A stretch of DNA of 64,000 nucleotides, taken from assembly GCF_014650455.1 (NCBI RefSeq), contig NZ_BMUZ01000014.1:235916-299915 (forward strand), written 5' to 3'. The stretch is from Streptomyces xanthochromogenes (lineage in GTDB: Bacteria; Actinomycetota; Actinomycetes; Streptomycetales; Streptomycetaceae). This document shows positions 1-8,436 of this stretch, piece after piece; positions within the stretch are counted from its first letter, which is position 1, and every line of letters begins with the position of its first letter. A program made the translations under genes and the position numbers. The notes under the pieces are model-generated. The model had not been told where the DNA came from. It made no database searches and saw only the letters and a list, made by a program, of their open reading frames with translations.

Positions 1-2
1 GC

Positions 3-659
3 TTCGCGATGTTCTCGCAGTTCATCGGCGTCTCGTACCTGGTGCAGATGCCGGACCGGCTCACCGGGTACGGGTTCTCCGCCTCGGTGCTGCGGGCATC
101 CGTCGAGTACCTGCTGCCGACGACCCTGATCTCGCTGGTCGCGGCGCCGCTCGGCGGGCAGCTGGTCGGACGGATCGGGGCGCGCTTCACGCTCGCCGCG
201 GGCGCGGCCTTCGGTGTGCTCGGCTTCGCCTGGCTGACCGGGGCGCACGACTCGACGGCGTCCGTGATCCTCGCGGGCATGCTGATCGGAGCGGCGATCA
301 GTTTCGGGTACGCGGCGATGCCGGCGCTCATCGTGGCGAGCGTCCCGCACCACCAGACGGGGATCGCGAACGGGATCAACTCGATCTCGCGGTCCGTCGG
401 TTCCGCGATCGCCAGCGCGGTGATCACTTCGCTGCTCGCCTCGAAGGTGCTGTCCGGCCTGCCGGCCGGGGTGCCTCCGCTGCCGGCGGAGAGCCAGTTC
501 ACGCTCAGCTTCGCGTTGGCCGGGATCGCGTTCGTGCTCGTGGTGGGGGTGGCTCTGGTGGGGCTGTCCTCCGACGGGCTCCGGGCGCGGCGGGTCACGG
601 CGTCCTCGGAGGCCCCGGACCCCGACCCGACCCCGGAGCCCGAGCTCCAGCAGGCCTGA
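3..659 (+). CDS. MFS transporter, C-terminal part (cut by window start)
   Basis: The visible 218 residues are the C-terminal half of a major facilitator superfamily exporter. The reading frame is open from the first bases, so the true start lies outside. About six hydrophobic segments can be seen, with the charged loop GGQLVGRIGARFT (a motif-A-like repeat between helices 8 and 9) and the helix SGIANGINSISRSVGSAIASA-type sequence that resembles the second half of DHA2 (EmrB/QacA-like) drug exporters. The tail after the last helix is short, acidic and Pro-rich. Substrate cannot be inferred. It converges on the lysyltransferase-like gene across a long repeat-filled gap. Start is not determinable here. 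Confidence 0.85.
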   Translation, partial: FAMFSQFIGVSYLVQMPDRLTGYGFSASVLRASVEYLLPTTLISLVAAPLGGQLVGRIGARFTLAAGAAFGVLGFAWLTGAHDSTASVILAGMLIGAAISFGYAAMPALIVASVPHHQTGIANGINSISRSVGSAIASAVITSLLASKVLSGLPAGVPPLPAESQFTLSFALAGIAFVLVVGVALVGLSSDGLRARRVTASSEAPDPDPTPEPELQQA

Positions 660-1399
660 CCCCCCGGGTGCCGGCCCCCGCGCCCCCTGGGCTCCGCCCG
701 GGGGGGTTTGCCCACCCGCCCGCCCGTTGCCCGGGGTTGGTTGGGTTCCGGCTCCCTGGGGCTGCGCCCCAGACCCCCGGGGGTTTGCCCACCCGCCCGC
801 CCGGTGCTCGGGGTTGGTTGGGTCCAGGTCCCTGGGGCTGCGCCCCAGACCCCCTGAGGGGCTGCGCCCCTCGAACCCCCGCAAGGGGCTCCGCCCCCTG
901 CACCCCCGTTCGCGCCTGAACGGCGCTCGTCCTCAAACGCCGGACAGGCTGAAGGTGCCTGCGCCGGCCAGCACCGGTACTGCCAGGGGCGCGGGGAACT
1001 GCGCGAGAAGCGATCACGGTCCGCGGACGACGACGGGGTGAAGGGGCGCGGGGAACTGCGCGAGCAACCACGCACGGTGCGAGGCCGACGACGGCCGTTG
1101 GGGGCGCGGGGAACTGCGCGAGCAACCACGCACGGTGCGAGGCCGACGACGGCCGTTGGGGGCGCGGGGAACCGCGCAAGCAACCACGCACGGTGCGAGG
1201 CCTCCGACGGCCTTTGGGGGCGCGGGGAACTGCGCGACCAGCCACCCACGGTCCGCACCCGAACCAGGGGCCCGGGCGCGCAGCCCCGGAAGTGGACTCG
1301 GCCCGCCCCACCCCCGAGGGGGCCGGGGAAAAAGTAAACGCCCCGGCCCAGGCCCCCGCAGGGGGACCCGGGACCGGGGTTCAAGGGGGTGGTGGCGGG
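660..1399. repeat. Composite GC-rich intergenic repeat, copy A
   Basis: This 740-bp gap between two convergent genes has no convincing gene. It is built from modules that recur elsewhere in the window. In order: GTTTGCCCACCCGCCCGCCC followed by GGGGTTGGTTGGGT (twice, from about 700 and 780), the palindromic GGGGCTGCGCCCCAG block (about 757, 835 and 859), a block containing CGCCTGAACGGCGCTCGTCC (about 903-940), then five copies of GGGGCGCGGGGAACTGCGCG. The same modules appear in reverse order at 45060-45345. Open frames running across it on both strands are GC-skew artefacts: their proteins are Pro/Arg/Gly low-complexity. Confidence 0.85.
986..1274. repeat. 58-bp tandem repeat array
   Basis: The 20-mer GGGGCGCGGGGAACTGCGCG begins at 986, 1043, 1101, 1159 (one change, ACCGCGC) and 1217. 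The last four starts are spaced 58 bp. The unit also carries AGCAACCACGCACGGTGCGA and a GGCCGACGACGGCC dyad, conserved in the first three intervals and drifting in the last. It is the local tandem amplification of a module that occurs singly or in pairs at 11910-11991, 37179-37254 and 45069-45089. Conserved spacers identical to each other rule out a CRISPR. Confidence 0.85.
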
Positions 1400-3241
1400 C
1401 TACGCCGCCGTCGCGCCCTGCTTGCTCGGGGGGACGTGGGTGCAGGCCCGTTCCCGGCGGGCCGCCCGGGTGAGGCGGGCCAGGGGGCCGGGGAGGCCCA
1501 GGTTCACGAAGCCTTCCGCCTGCATCACGGCGAACCCGATGCGAGGGAGGTCCGCATGAGCCCGGTAGACCATGAAGCGCGGCTCCCACCGCGGCTGGAA
1601 CTTCGCGTTGAACTTGTACAGCGACTCGATCTGGAACCAGCGCGACAGGAAGACCAGCAGGCCCCGCCACATCCGCAGCACCGGACCCGCGCCGATCTTC
1701 TCGCCGCGCGCCAGCGCCGAGCGGAACATCGCGAAGTTCAGCGAGACCTGGCGTACGCCGATCTTCTCGCAGGCCTGGAGCGACGCCACGATCAGGAGCT
1801 CGTTCATGCCGGGGTCCGCCGCACGGTCGCGGCGCATCATCTCGAGCGACATTCCGTCCTTGCCCCAGGGGACGAAGTGCAGGATGGCCTTCAGATCGCC
1901 GTAGGGGGAGGGGGCGGTGCCCTCGTCGTCGGCCTTGTGGGCCGTCGCGATCACGCAGTCCCCGTCGTTCGGGTCGCCGATGCGGCCGAGCGCCATCGAG
2001 AAACCGCGCTCGGTGTCCGTGCCGCGCCAGTCCTCGGCGGCCCGGCGGACGCGTTCGAGTTCCCCGTCGGAGAGGTCACGAACGCGCCGCACGCGGGTTT
2101 CGTAGCCATTGCGCTCGATGCGCTTGACCATCTGGCGTACGTTCCGCATGGCGCGTCCGGCGAGGGAGAAATCCGCGACGTCCACCACCGCCTCGTCACC
2201 CAGTTCCAGCGCGTCGAGCCCGGTCTCGCGGGTCCAGACCTCGCCGCCGGTCTCCGAGCAGCCGACGACCGCCGGGGTCCAGGAGTGCGCCTTGGCCTCG
2301 TCCATGAAGCGCTCGATGGCGCCCGGCCACGCCTCGACGTCACCGATCGGGTCGCCCGATGCGAGCATCACGCCGGAGACCACGCGGTAGGTGACGGCCG
2401 CCTTGCCGCTGGGCGAGAACACGACGGCCTTGTCGCGGCGCAGCGCGAAGTGGCCGAGCGAGTCGCGGGCGCCGTGCTTGGCGAGCAGTTCGCGCAGCTT
2501 GTGCTCGTCGTCCTGGGTGAGCCGGGCCGCCGGGTGCTCGGGGCGGAAGGCCAGGTAGATCGTGGTGATCGCGGTGAGCAGGCCGAGCGCGCCGAGCGAG
2601 TAGCCGACCGTCCAGCTGGTCTTGCCCTGGTATTCGACCGGCCCCTCGACGCCGAACAGGCCGAACATCACGTGCTGGATGCGGTCCACGATGCTCGGGT
2701 TGCCGACCGTGCGGTTGGGGTGGACGCTCACGATGACCAGGCCCAGGCCCAGCGACCCCGCTCCCATCAGGAAGAAGTTCGCCACCGCCTTCCAGCGGCT
2801 GCGCGGGTCGGGCAGCGCGTTGAACTCGCTCCGGTGGCGGACGAGCAGTGTGAGAAGTACCAATGAGATCAGCACCCCGACGACGGAGTGCCGGTACCAG
2901 AACTGGGCCACCGCCCCGATCGGCAGCAGCACCACGGCGGCTCGCCAGGCCCGGCGCTTGCGGCGCTTCAGGCCGTGCGCGAGGAGCAGCAGCAGGATGC
3001 CGGCGCTGAGCGCCACGGCCGCCGCGAAGGGGCCGAAGGTACCCGGAAGCACCTCGCTGACCGTGTGGAACCGACTGTGCCGGACGCGATCGAAGACTCC
3101 GGCCGCGACGTCCAGGAGGCCCACGATCGTGCAGGCCGTACCGACCAGCTTGGGAACCGACTCGGGGCGCGGCCCGCGGAGGACCTTTCGTACACGAGTC
3201 GGAACCGATCCGTTTTTGTCCCCATCTATCCTGACAGACAT
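1400..3241 (-). CDS. Phosphatidylglycerol lysyltransferase-like membrane protein (DUF2156, LysX2/MprF type)
   Basis: This 613-residue protein has an N-terminal membrane domain with about six hydrophobic segments between residues 30 and 235 and a C-terminal GNAT-fold DUF2156 domain (about 245-580). The family transfers an amino acid, usually lysine, from aminoacyl-tRNA to phosphatidylglycerol in the cytoplasmic membrane and lowers negative surface charge. Family-typical stretches include GDPIGDVEAWPGAIERFMDE, FSLAGRAMRNVRQMVKR and LNFAMFRSALARGEKIGAG. The start at 3241 keeps a short basic N-terminus. It is divergent from an esterase gene with a 150-bp shared intergenic region. The amino-acid specificity is an inference from the family; no tRNA-synthetase domain is fused, unlike mycobacterial LysX. 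Confidence 0.85.
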   Translation of the reverse strand: MSVRIDGDKNGSVPTRVRKVLRGPRPESVPKLVGTACTIVGLLDVAAGVFDRVRHSRFHTVSEVLPGTFGPFAAAVALSAGILLLLLAHGLKRRKRRAWRAAVVLLPIGAVAQFWYRHSVVGVLISLVLLTLLVRHRSEFNALPDPRSRWKAVANFFLMGAGSLGLGLVIVSVHPNRTVGNPSIVDRIQHVMFGLFGVEGPVEYQGKTSWTVGYSLGALGLLTAITTIYLAFRPEHPAARLTQDDEHKLRELLAKHGARDSLGHFALRRDKAVVFSPSGKAAVTYRVVSGVMLASGDPIGDVEAWPGAIERFMDEAKAHSWTPAVVGCSETGGEVWTRETGLDALELGDEAVVDVADFSLAGRAMRNVRQMVKRIERNGYETRVRRVRDLSDGELERVRRAAEDWRGTDTERGFSMALGRIGDPNDGDCVIATAHKADDEGTAPSPYGDLKAILHFVPWGKDGMSLEMMRRDRAADPGMNELLIVASLQACEKIGVRQVSLNFAMFRSALARGEKIGAGPVLRMWRGLLVFLSRWFQIESLYKFNAKFQPRWEPRFMVYRAHADLPRIGFAVMQAEGFVNLGLPGPLARLTRAARRERACTHVPPSKQGATAA

Positions 3242-3391
3242 CGCTTCCCGTGACTCCGCGAGAGATTCAGTTGGCCGGGGGACGGCGTCCGCACCGTCCA
3301 GCCGGACAATTTGCGCCCTCTAGGACGGGACTTGTGGGGGGCGGGTTCCCTCGGTCTCAGGAAAATCTCAGCCAGAAAGTTTCATCGACTC

Positions 3392-4504
3392 ATGGGTCTC
3401 ACGAGCAACAAGGTCCTGGCACTCGCCGTGTTCCTGGCGGTGGTGCTGTTCGCGGTCACCATCTGGTTGTGGCCGCGCCTGGCGCGTCGCAGCTGGAAGG
3501 CAGTGACGGGCCGGATCGGTCTGCTGCTCGCGACCCAGCTGGCGATCTTCGCCTCGGTCGGTCTGGCCGCCAACAACTCGTTCCTGTTCTACGGGTCCTG
3601 GGCGGACCTGTTCGGTCAGGAGCAGGACATGGGCAAGGTCGTCGACCACTCGGCGGGCGGGAAGAACATCCAGGTGGTCGCCAAGCAGAAGCCGGACACC
3701 CCGGGCGCGGGCAAGCCGCAGCTGGGCGGCGAGATACAGAAGATCGTCCTGGCCGGCGAGCAGTCCAAGATCACCAGCCCGGCCTACGTGTATCTGCCCC
3801 CCGAGTACTTCCAGAAGGCGTACGAGAACAAGACGTTCCCCGCCTCGGTCGTCCTCACCGGATACCCGGGCACCGCCGAGAACCTGCTCAAGGGCCTCCG
3901 GTACCCGAAGACGGCCTGGGCGCAGGCCAAGCAGAAGAAGATGCAGCCGATGATCCTGGTCATGATGCGCCCGACGGTCGCGGGGCAGCGGGACACCGAG
4001 TGCGTGAACATACCGGGCGGCCCGCAGACCGAGACGTTCTTCGCGAAGGACGTGCCGGACGCGATCTCGGCGAGCTACCGGGTCGGCAAGAAGCCGCAGA
4101 ACTGGGGCTTCATCGGCAACTCGACCGGCGGCTACTGCGCCCTGAAGATCGGCATGCAGCACCCCGAGCGGTTCGCGGCGAGCGCGGGCCTCTCGGCGTA
4201 CTACAAGGCGGCGGACGACCCGACGACCGGTGACCTCTTCCACGGCAACAAGCACGAGGAGAACCGGGCCAACCTGTTGTGGAGCCTGGACCACCTGCCC
4301 GCCGGCAAGTCGTCGTTCCTGGTCACCAGCTCGCTGTCGGGCGAGGACAACTACAAGCCGACCCAGGCCTTCATCAGGAAGGTGAAGGCGCCGGGCCGGG
4401 TCTCCTCGATCACGCTCGACAGCGGCGGCCACAACTTCAACACCTGGCGGCGCGAGATCCCGCCGACCCTGGAGTGGATCAGCGGCCGGCTCAGCGCGGG
4501 CTGA
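3392..4504 (+). CDS. Membrane-anchored alpha/beta-hydrolase esterase
   Basis: The 370-residue product has two N-terminal membrane segments (about residues 8-28 and 42-60) and then an exported alpha/beta-hydrolase domain of the putative esterase/antigen-85-like family. The nucleophile elbow GNSTGG places Ser244 as catalytic serine, and the C-terminal SGGHNFNTW supplies the likely catalytic histidine. I chose ATG 3392 because the membrane segment follows directly; an in-frame ATG at 3311 would add 27 residues of repeat-like sequence. It is divergent from the lysyltransferase-like gene, so both could act on the envelope. The substrate is unknown; mycolyl transfer is not expected in Streptomyces, which lacks mycolic acids. 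Confidence 0.85.
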   Translation: MGLTSNKVLALAVFLAVVLFAVTIWLWPRLARRSWKAVTGRIGLLLATQLAIFASVGLAANNSFLFYGSWADLFGQEQDMGKVVDHSAGGKNIQVVAKQKPDTPGAGKPQLGGEIQKIVLAGEQSKITSPAYVYLPPEYFQKAYENKTFPASVVLTGYPGTAENLLKGLRYPKTAWAQAKQKKMQPMILVMMRPTVAGQRDTECVNIPGGPQTETFFAKDVPDAISASYRVGKKPQNWGFIGNSTGGYCALKIGMQHPERFAASAGLSAYYKAADDPTTGDLFHGNKHEENRANLLWSLDHLPAGKSSFLVTSSLSGEDNYKPTQAFIRKVKAPGRVSSITLDSGGHNFNTWRREIPPTLEWISGRLSAG

Positions 4505-4529
4505 CCGGCCCTGCACGGCGTTCCCCCGC

Positions 4530-4550
4530 CCCCGGCCGGCCGGGCCGGGG
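4530..4550. terminator. Candidate bidirectional terminator hairpin
   Basis: CCCCGGCC and GGCCGGGG form an 8-bp perfect stem with a 5-base loop in the 64-bp gap between the convergent esterase and osmoprotectant ATPase genes. There is no T-run, as is common in Streptomyces. Confidence 0.5.
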
Positions 4551-4568
4551 CCGGCCGGCCCACCCGGC

Positions 4569-5723
4569 TCAGCGTGGGCCGACCGAGGCCACCGATTCGA
4601 CCTTCACCTCGGTGCGGGGCACGGCCTGCGCGTCCGCGTCGATGGAGCGGCGCAGCGCCTCGTGCAGCCGGGCCGGGGTGAGCACGCCGAGGAAGCGGCC
4701 CCGCTCCTCGCGGTCGATGACCGCGATCCAGCCCGCGTCGTGCTGGAGCATCGTGGCGAAGGCCTGCTTGAGGGATGCGCCGACCGGCAGCCAGGCCTCC
4801 ATGCGCCGGGCGTGCTCGCGGACGGTGCCCTTGCCGAGCCGGGCCTGCTCGCCGGAGATCCAGCCGTGCAGGTTGTCGTCGCCGTCCAGGACGACCGCCC
4901 AGCGCGCGATGTCGGCCGGCAGCGGGTCGTCGAGGTGGACAACGGGCGGCTGGTCCAGGTCGCTCTCCTCGATGGGGGTCACCGAGAGGCGCTTGAGGCC
5001 GCGGTCGGCGCCCACGAAGTCCGCGACGTAGTCGGTGGCGGGGGCGCCGAGCACGGCGGCCGGGGCGTCGAACTGCTCGATGGCGCCCTGCCCGTAGACC
5101 GCGATGCGGTCGCCGAGGCGGACCGCCTCCTCGATGTCGTGGGTGACGAACAGCACGGTCTTGCGCACCTGCGACTGGAGCCTGAGGAACTCGTTCTGCA
5201 GCCGCTCGCGCACCACCGGGTCGACCGCGCCGAACGGCTCGTCCATCAGCAGTACGGGCGGGTCGGCCGCCAACGCCCTTGCCACGCCGACCCGTTGGCG
5301 CTGACCGCCGGAGAGCTGCTCCGGGTAGCGCGAGCCGTACGTCTTCGGGTCGAGCCCGACCAGGTCGAGCAGCTCGGCCGCGCGCTGCTGCGCGACGGAC
5401 TTCTTCACGCCGAGCAGGTGCGGGACGGTCGCGGTGTTCTCCAGGACCGTCTTGTGCGGGAAGAGGCCGACCTGCTGGATCACATAACCGATGCGCCGCC
5501 GCAGCTGAACGGGGTCGACGGTCGATATGTCCTCGCCGTCCAGGAATATCCGCCCGCCGGTCGGCTCGATGAGCCGGTTGACCATTTTCATCGTGGTGGT
5601 CTTGCCGCACCCCGACGGGCCCACCAGGGTGACCAGTTCACCCTCGGCCACCTCGAAGGACAGGTCGTCCACGGCGATGGTGCCGTCGGCGTACCGCTTG
5701 GTGACGTGCTCGAACCGGATCAT
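4569..5723 (-). CDS. Osmoprotectant (glycine betaine/choline/carnitine) ABC transporter ATPase, OpuCA/ProV type
   Basis: A 384-residue nucleotide-binding subunit. Walker A is GPSGCGKTT (35-43), the signature is LSGGQRQRV, Walker B is LLMDEPFGAVDP, and the switch histidine is in FVTHD. The C-terminal part from about residue 265 holds a pair of CBS domains, which in OpuA/OpuC systems sense ionic strength and gate transport. Start ATG 5723 is preceded by GGGG; a longer in-frame start would only add 40 basic non-conserved residues. It is transcribed divergently from the two permeases and the binding lipoprotein, an unusual split of a system that is normally one operon. Confidence 0.93.
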   Translation of the reverse strand: MIRFEHVTKRYADGTIAVDDLSFEVAEGELVTLVGPSGCGKTTTMKMVNRLIEPTGGRIFLDGEDISTVDPVQLRRRIGYVIQQVGLFPHKTVLENTATVPHLLGVKKSVAQQRAAELLDLVGLDPKTYGSRYPEQLSGGQRQRVGVARALAADPPVLLMDEPFGAVDPVVRERLQNEFLRLQSQVRKTVLFVTHDIEEAVRLGDRIAVYGQGAIEQFDAPAAVLGAPATDYVADFVGADRGLKRLSVTPIEESDLDQPPVVHLDDPLPADIARWAVVLDGDDNLHGWISGEQARLGKGTVREHARRMEAWLPVGASLKQAFATMLQHDAGWIAVIDREERGRFLGVLTPARLHEALRRSIDADAQAVPRTEVKVESVASVGPR

Positions 5724-5871
5724 GGGTCCCCATTGTGAAGGCTGTCTGGCGCGCTTGTGTGAAGCCCATGTTGCTGTACTGCAAAGGCGCAGGTCGATTG
5801 TCAGTGGGCGGGGATAGGGTTTTGGTACGTACGTTCGGGGCACCGGGCGAGGTGTCAGGGGAGGTGGGAGA

Positions 5872-6552
5872 GTGGCGCAGAGCTGCCTGGCGGCGAACGA
5901 CTGGATCTGCTGGGAATACGTCAGCTCCCGGAGTCAGGAGCTGACCGACGCGACGGTCCAGCACATCTGGATCACCGCGATGTCGGTGGTGATCGGCCTG
6001 CTCATCGCCTTCCCCCTCGCGCTGCTCGCACGCGGGCGCAAGGGCGTCGCGGCCACCGTCCTCGGCGTCACGACCGTGCTCTACACCGTGCCCTCGCTCG
6101 CGATGTTCGCCCTGCTGCTCCCGCTGCTCGGCCTCTCCGCCGGGCTGGTGATCACGGGCCTGGTGCTCTACTCCCTGACGATCCTGGTACGGAACATCCT
6201 GGCGGGCCTGGAGTCCGTGCCCGCCGACGCCCTGGAAGCGGCCCGTGGCATGGGATACGGGCGGATACGGCTGCTTTTCGAGGTCGAGCTGCCGCTCGCG
6301 CTGCCGGCCCTGATGGCCGGGCTCAGGATCGCCACGGTGGCGACGGTCGCGCTGACCACGATCGGCTCGCTCGTCGACCACGGCGGCCTCGGCAACCTGA
6401 TCGAGCAGGGCCTGCCCACCTTCTTCAAGGCGCAGATCCTCACCGCGTCCGTGCTGTGCGTGGTGCTCGCGATCGCCGCCGACCTCCTGCTCCTCGGAAT
6501 CCAGTGGCTGCTCACGCCGTGGACCCGCATCCGTACGGCGAAGGCGGTCTGA
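5872..6552 (+). CDS. Osmoprotectant ABC transporter permease (OpuCB-like)
   Basis: A 226-residue inner-membrane permease of the ProW/OpuCB family with about five to six hydrophobic segments. The EAA loop that docks the ATPase is visible as DALEAARGMGYGRIRLLFEV. GTG 5872 follows GGGGAGGTGGGAGA, a strong ribosome-binding site. It is three bases from the next permease gene, so translation of the two is probably coupled. Together with the divergent ATPase and the binding protein it makes a complete importer for compatible solutes. Confidence 0.93.
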   Translation: MAQSCLAANDWICWEYVSSRSQELTDATVQHIWITAMSVVIGLLIAFPLALLARGRKGVAATVLGVTTVLYTVPSLAMFALLLPLLGLSAGLVITGLVLYSLTILVRNILAGLESVPADALEAARGMGYGRIRLLFEVELPLALPALMAGLRIATVATVALTTIGSLVDHGGLGNLIEQGLPTFFKAQILTASVLCVVLAIAADLLLLGIQWLLTPWTRIRTAKAV

Positions 6553-6555
6553 GCG

Positions 6556-7224
6556 ATGGGGGTCTTCCCGCAGGCCTGGACGTGGCTGACGACCGGGGCC
6601 AACTGGTCGGGCGACGACGGCGCCTGGCACCGCCTCGGTGAGCACGTGTACGTCAGCGCGCTCGCCCTCGTGGTGTCCTGCCTGGTCGCCCTGCCGCTCG
6701 CGCTGTGGCTCGGCCACATCGGCAAGGGCGGCGCGCTGGCGGTCAACATCTCCAACGTCGGCCGCGCGATACCCGTGTTCGCGGTGCTCGCCCTCTTCAT
6801 GGTGACGCCGCTGCGCAACGCGGGCTATCTGCCCACCGTGATCGCCCTGGTGCTCTTCGCGGTGCCGCCGCTGCTGACCAACGCCTACGTCGGGATGCGC
6901 GAGGTGGACCCGGCGGCGGTGGAGGCGGCCCGCGGCATGGGGATGTCGGGGCGCCAGCTCTTCCTTCAGGTCGAGCTGCCGCTCGCCTACCCGCTGATCA
7001 TGACCGGGCTTCGCTCGGCGGCGGTGCAGATCATCGCGACGGCGACGATCGCCGCGATGGCGGGCCTCGGCGGGCTCGGACGCATAGTCACGGAGGGGTT
7101 CGCGGTGTACAACACCCCCCAGGTGGTGGCGGGGGCCATGCTCGTGGCGGCGCTCGCCCTGCTGGTGGAGGGCGCCCTGGTGGCGTTCGACCGCCTCTTC
7201 AGCCCGCTGCGCAAGCGTTCGTGA
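6556..7224 (+). CDS. Osmoprotectant ABC transporter permease (OpuCD-like)
   Basis: The second, 222-residue permease is homologous to its upstream neighbour: compare the EAA loops AVEAARGMGMSGRQLFLQV and DALEAARGMGYGRIRLLFEV. It has about six hydrophobic segments. Two different permeases form the heterodimeric membrane core of OpuC-type importers. The gene begins three bases after the preceding stop. A 136-bp gap separates it from the binding-protein gene, which may have its own promoter or processing site. Confidence 0.93.
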   Translation: MGVFPQAWTWLTTGANWSGDDGAWHRLGEHVYVSALALVVSCLVALPLALWLGHIGKGGALAVNISNVGRAIPVFAVLALFMVTPLRNAGYLPTVIALVLFAVPPLLTNAYVGMREVDPAAVEAARGMGMSGRQLFLQVELPLAYPLIMTGLRSAAVQIIATATIAAMAGLGGLGRIVTEGFAVYNTPQVVAGAMLVAALALLVEGALVAFDRLFSPLRKRS

Positions 7225-7360
7225 GCCCGCACTGACGCCCCGTACTGCCTCTCGTGACTGCCCGTCGTGCTCGCCCCACTGCTTGTCCCCCCCGCCCCCC
7301 ACACCTCGTGACCCCGCAACTCCCTTGATTTCGTGACATCTCCTGGACGGTGAAACCCTC

Positions 7361-8350
7361 ATGAGCAAGATCCTGCGCACGACCGGTGCGGTGCTCGGCA
7401 CGCTGGCCCTGGCCGGCACGCTCGCCGCGTGCGGCGGCGACAGCCTGGAAAAGAGCAAGGACAAGAGCAGTGCGAGCGCCTCGGGCGGCTCCAGCAGTAC
7501 GGGCGGTGGGAAGAAGGGCTCGCTGGTGATCGGCGCGGCCGGCTTCACCGAGTCCGCGGTGCTCGCGGAGCTGTACTCGCAGGTCCTGGCGGACGCCGGG
7601 TACTCGACCTCGGTCACCACCGTGAAGAACCGCGAACTGTACGAACCGGCTCTGGAGAAGGGCGAGATCGACGTCGTACCGGAATACGCGGCGACGCTCA
7701 CCGAATTCCTCAATGCCAAGGCCAACGGCGCCGACGCGAAGCCGATCGCGTCCAGCGATGTGACGGCCACCGTCGCCGAACTGTCCAAGCTGGCCGGGCC
7801 GCGCGGACTGAAGGTTCTGCCCGCCGGTGCGGCCGTGGATCAGAACGCGTTCGCGGTGACCAAGGAATTCGCCACCAAGAACAACCTCAAGACCCTTTCC
7901 GACCTGGGCACTTCGAAGGCCAAGGTGAAGATCGCCGCCGGTGACGAGTGCAAGGTCCGGCCATTCTGCGCGCCGGGTCTCACCGCCAAGTACGGCATCG
8001 ACGTGACCGGCATCGACCCCAAGGGCGTCGGCACCCCGCAGGCCAAGCAGGCCGTCAAGGACGGGGTGGACCAGCTGGTGCTGACCACCACCACGGATGC
8101 GACGCTGGACTCCTACGGCCTCGTCCTGCTCCAGGACGACAAGAAGCTGCAGAACGCGGACAACATCCTGCCGGTCGTCAATGCGAAGGAAGCGGGCGGC
8201 CAGGAGATAGCCGATGCGCTCGGCAAGCTGACGAAGGCGCTGGCGACCGACGATCTCGTGGATCTCAACCGCAAGGTCGACGCCGAGCGCGCCAAGCCGG
8301 CCGATGTCGCCAAGGCGTATCTCCAGTCGAAGGGGCTGATCAAGAAGTAG
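7361..8350 (+). CDS. Osmoprotectant-binding lipoprotein (OpuCC/ProX-like)
   Basis: A 329-residue lipoprotein with signal peptide and lipobox AGTLAAC, giving lipidation at Cys24, followed by a Ser/Gly/Lys-rich linker (27-50) and a periplasmic-type binding domain of the OpuAC family (from LVIGAAGFTESAVLAELYSQ). It captures quaternary-amine osmolytes outside the membrane and delivers them to the two permeases encoded just upstream. The gene order permease-permease-binding protein with a divergent ATPase completes one transporter. The exact ligand cannot be read from sequence. Confidence 0.93.
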   Translation: MSKILRTTGAVLGTLALAGTLAACGGDSLEKSKDKSSASASGGSSSTGGGKKGSLVIGAAGFTESAVLAELYSQVLADAGYSTSVTTVKNRELYEPALEKGEIDVVPEYAATLTEFLNAKANGADAKPIASSDVTATVAELSKLAGPRGLKVLPAGAAVDQNAFAVTKEFATKNNLKTLSDLGTSKAKVKIAAGDECKVRPFCAPGLTAKYGIDVTGIDPKGVGTPQAKQAVKDGVDQLVLTTTTDATLDSYGLVLLQDDKKLQNADNILPVVNAKEAGGQEIADALGKLTKALATDDLVDLNRKVDAERAKPADVAKAYLQSKGLIKK

Positions 8351-8436
8351 CCGAATTTGGCGCTCGGAGTAACTACAGGGGAACAGATTGACGGGTGGGG
8401 GTCCATGTGGGCGCTACGCACGGTAAATTTCAGGCC

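Noticed and set aside
986..1274. The 58-bp array as a CRISPR
   Set aside because: The units are identical end to end, without variable spacers, and no cas gene is present.
1193..2866. A 557-codon open frame antisense to the lysyltransferase-like gene
   Set aside because: High third-position GC creates long antisense frames. Its product is low-complexity and the opposite strand encodes a recognisable protein.
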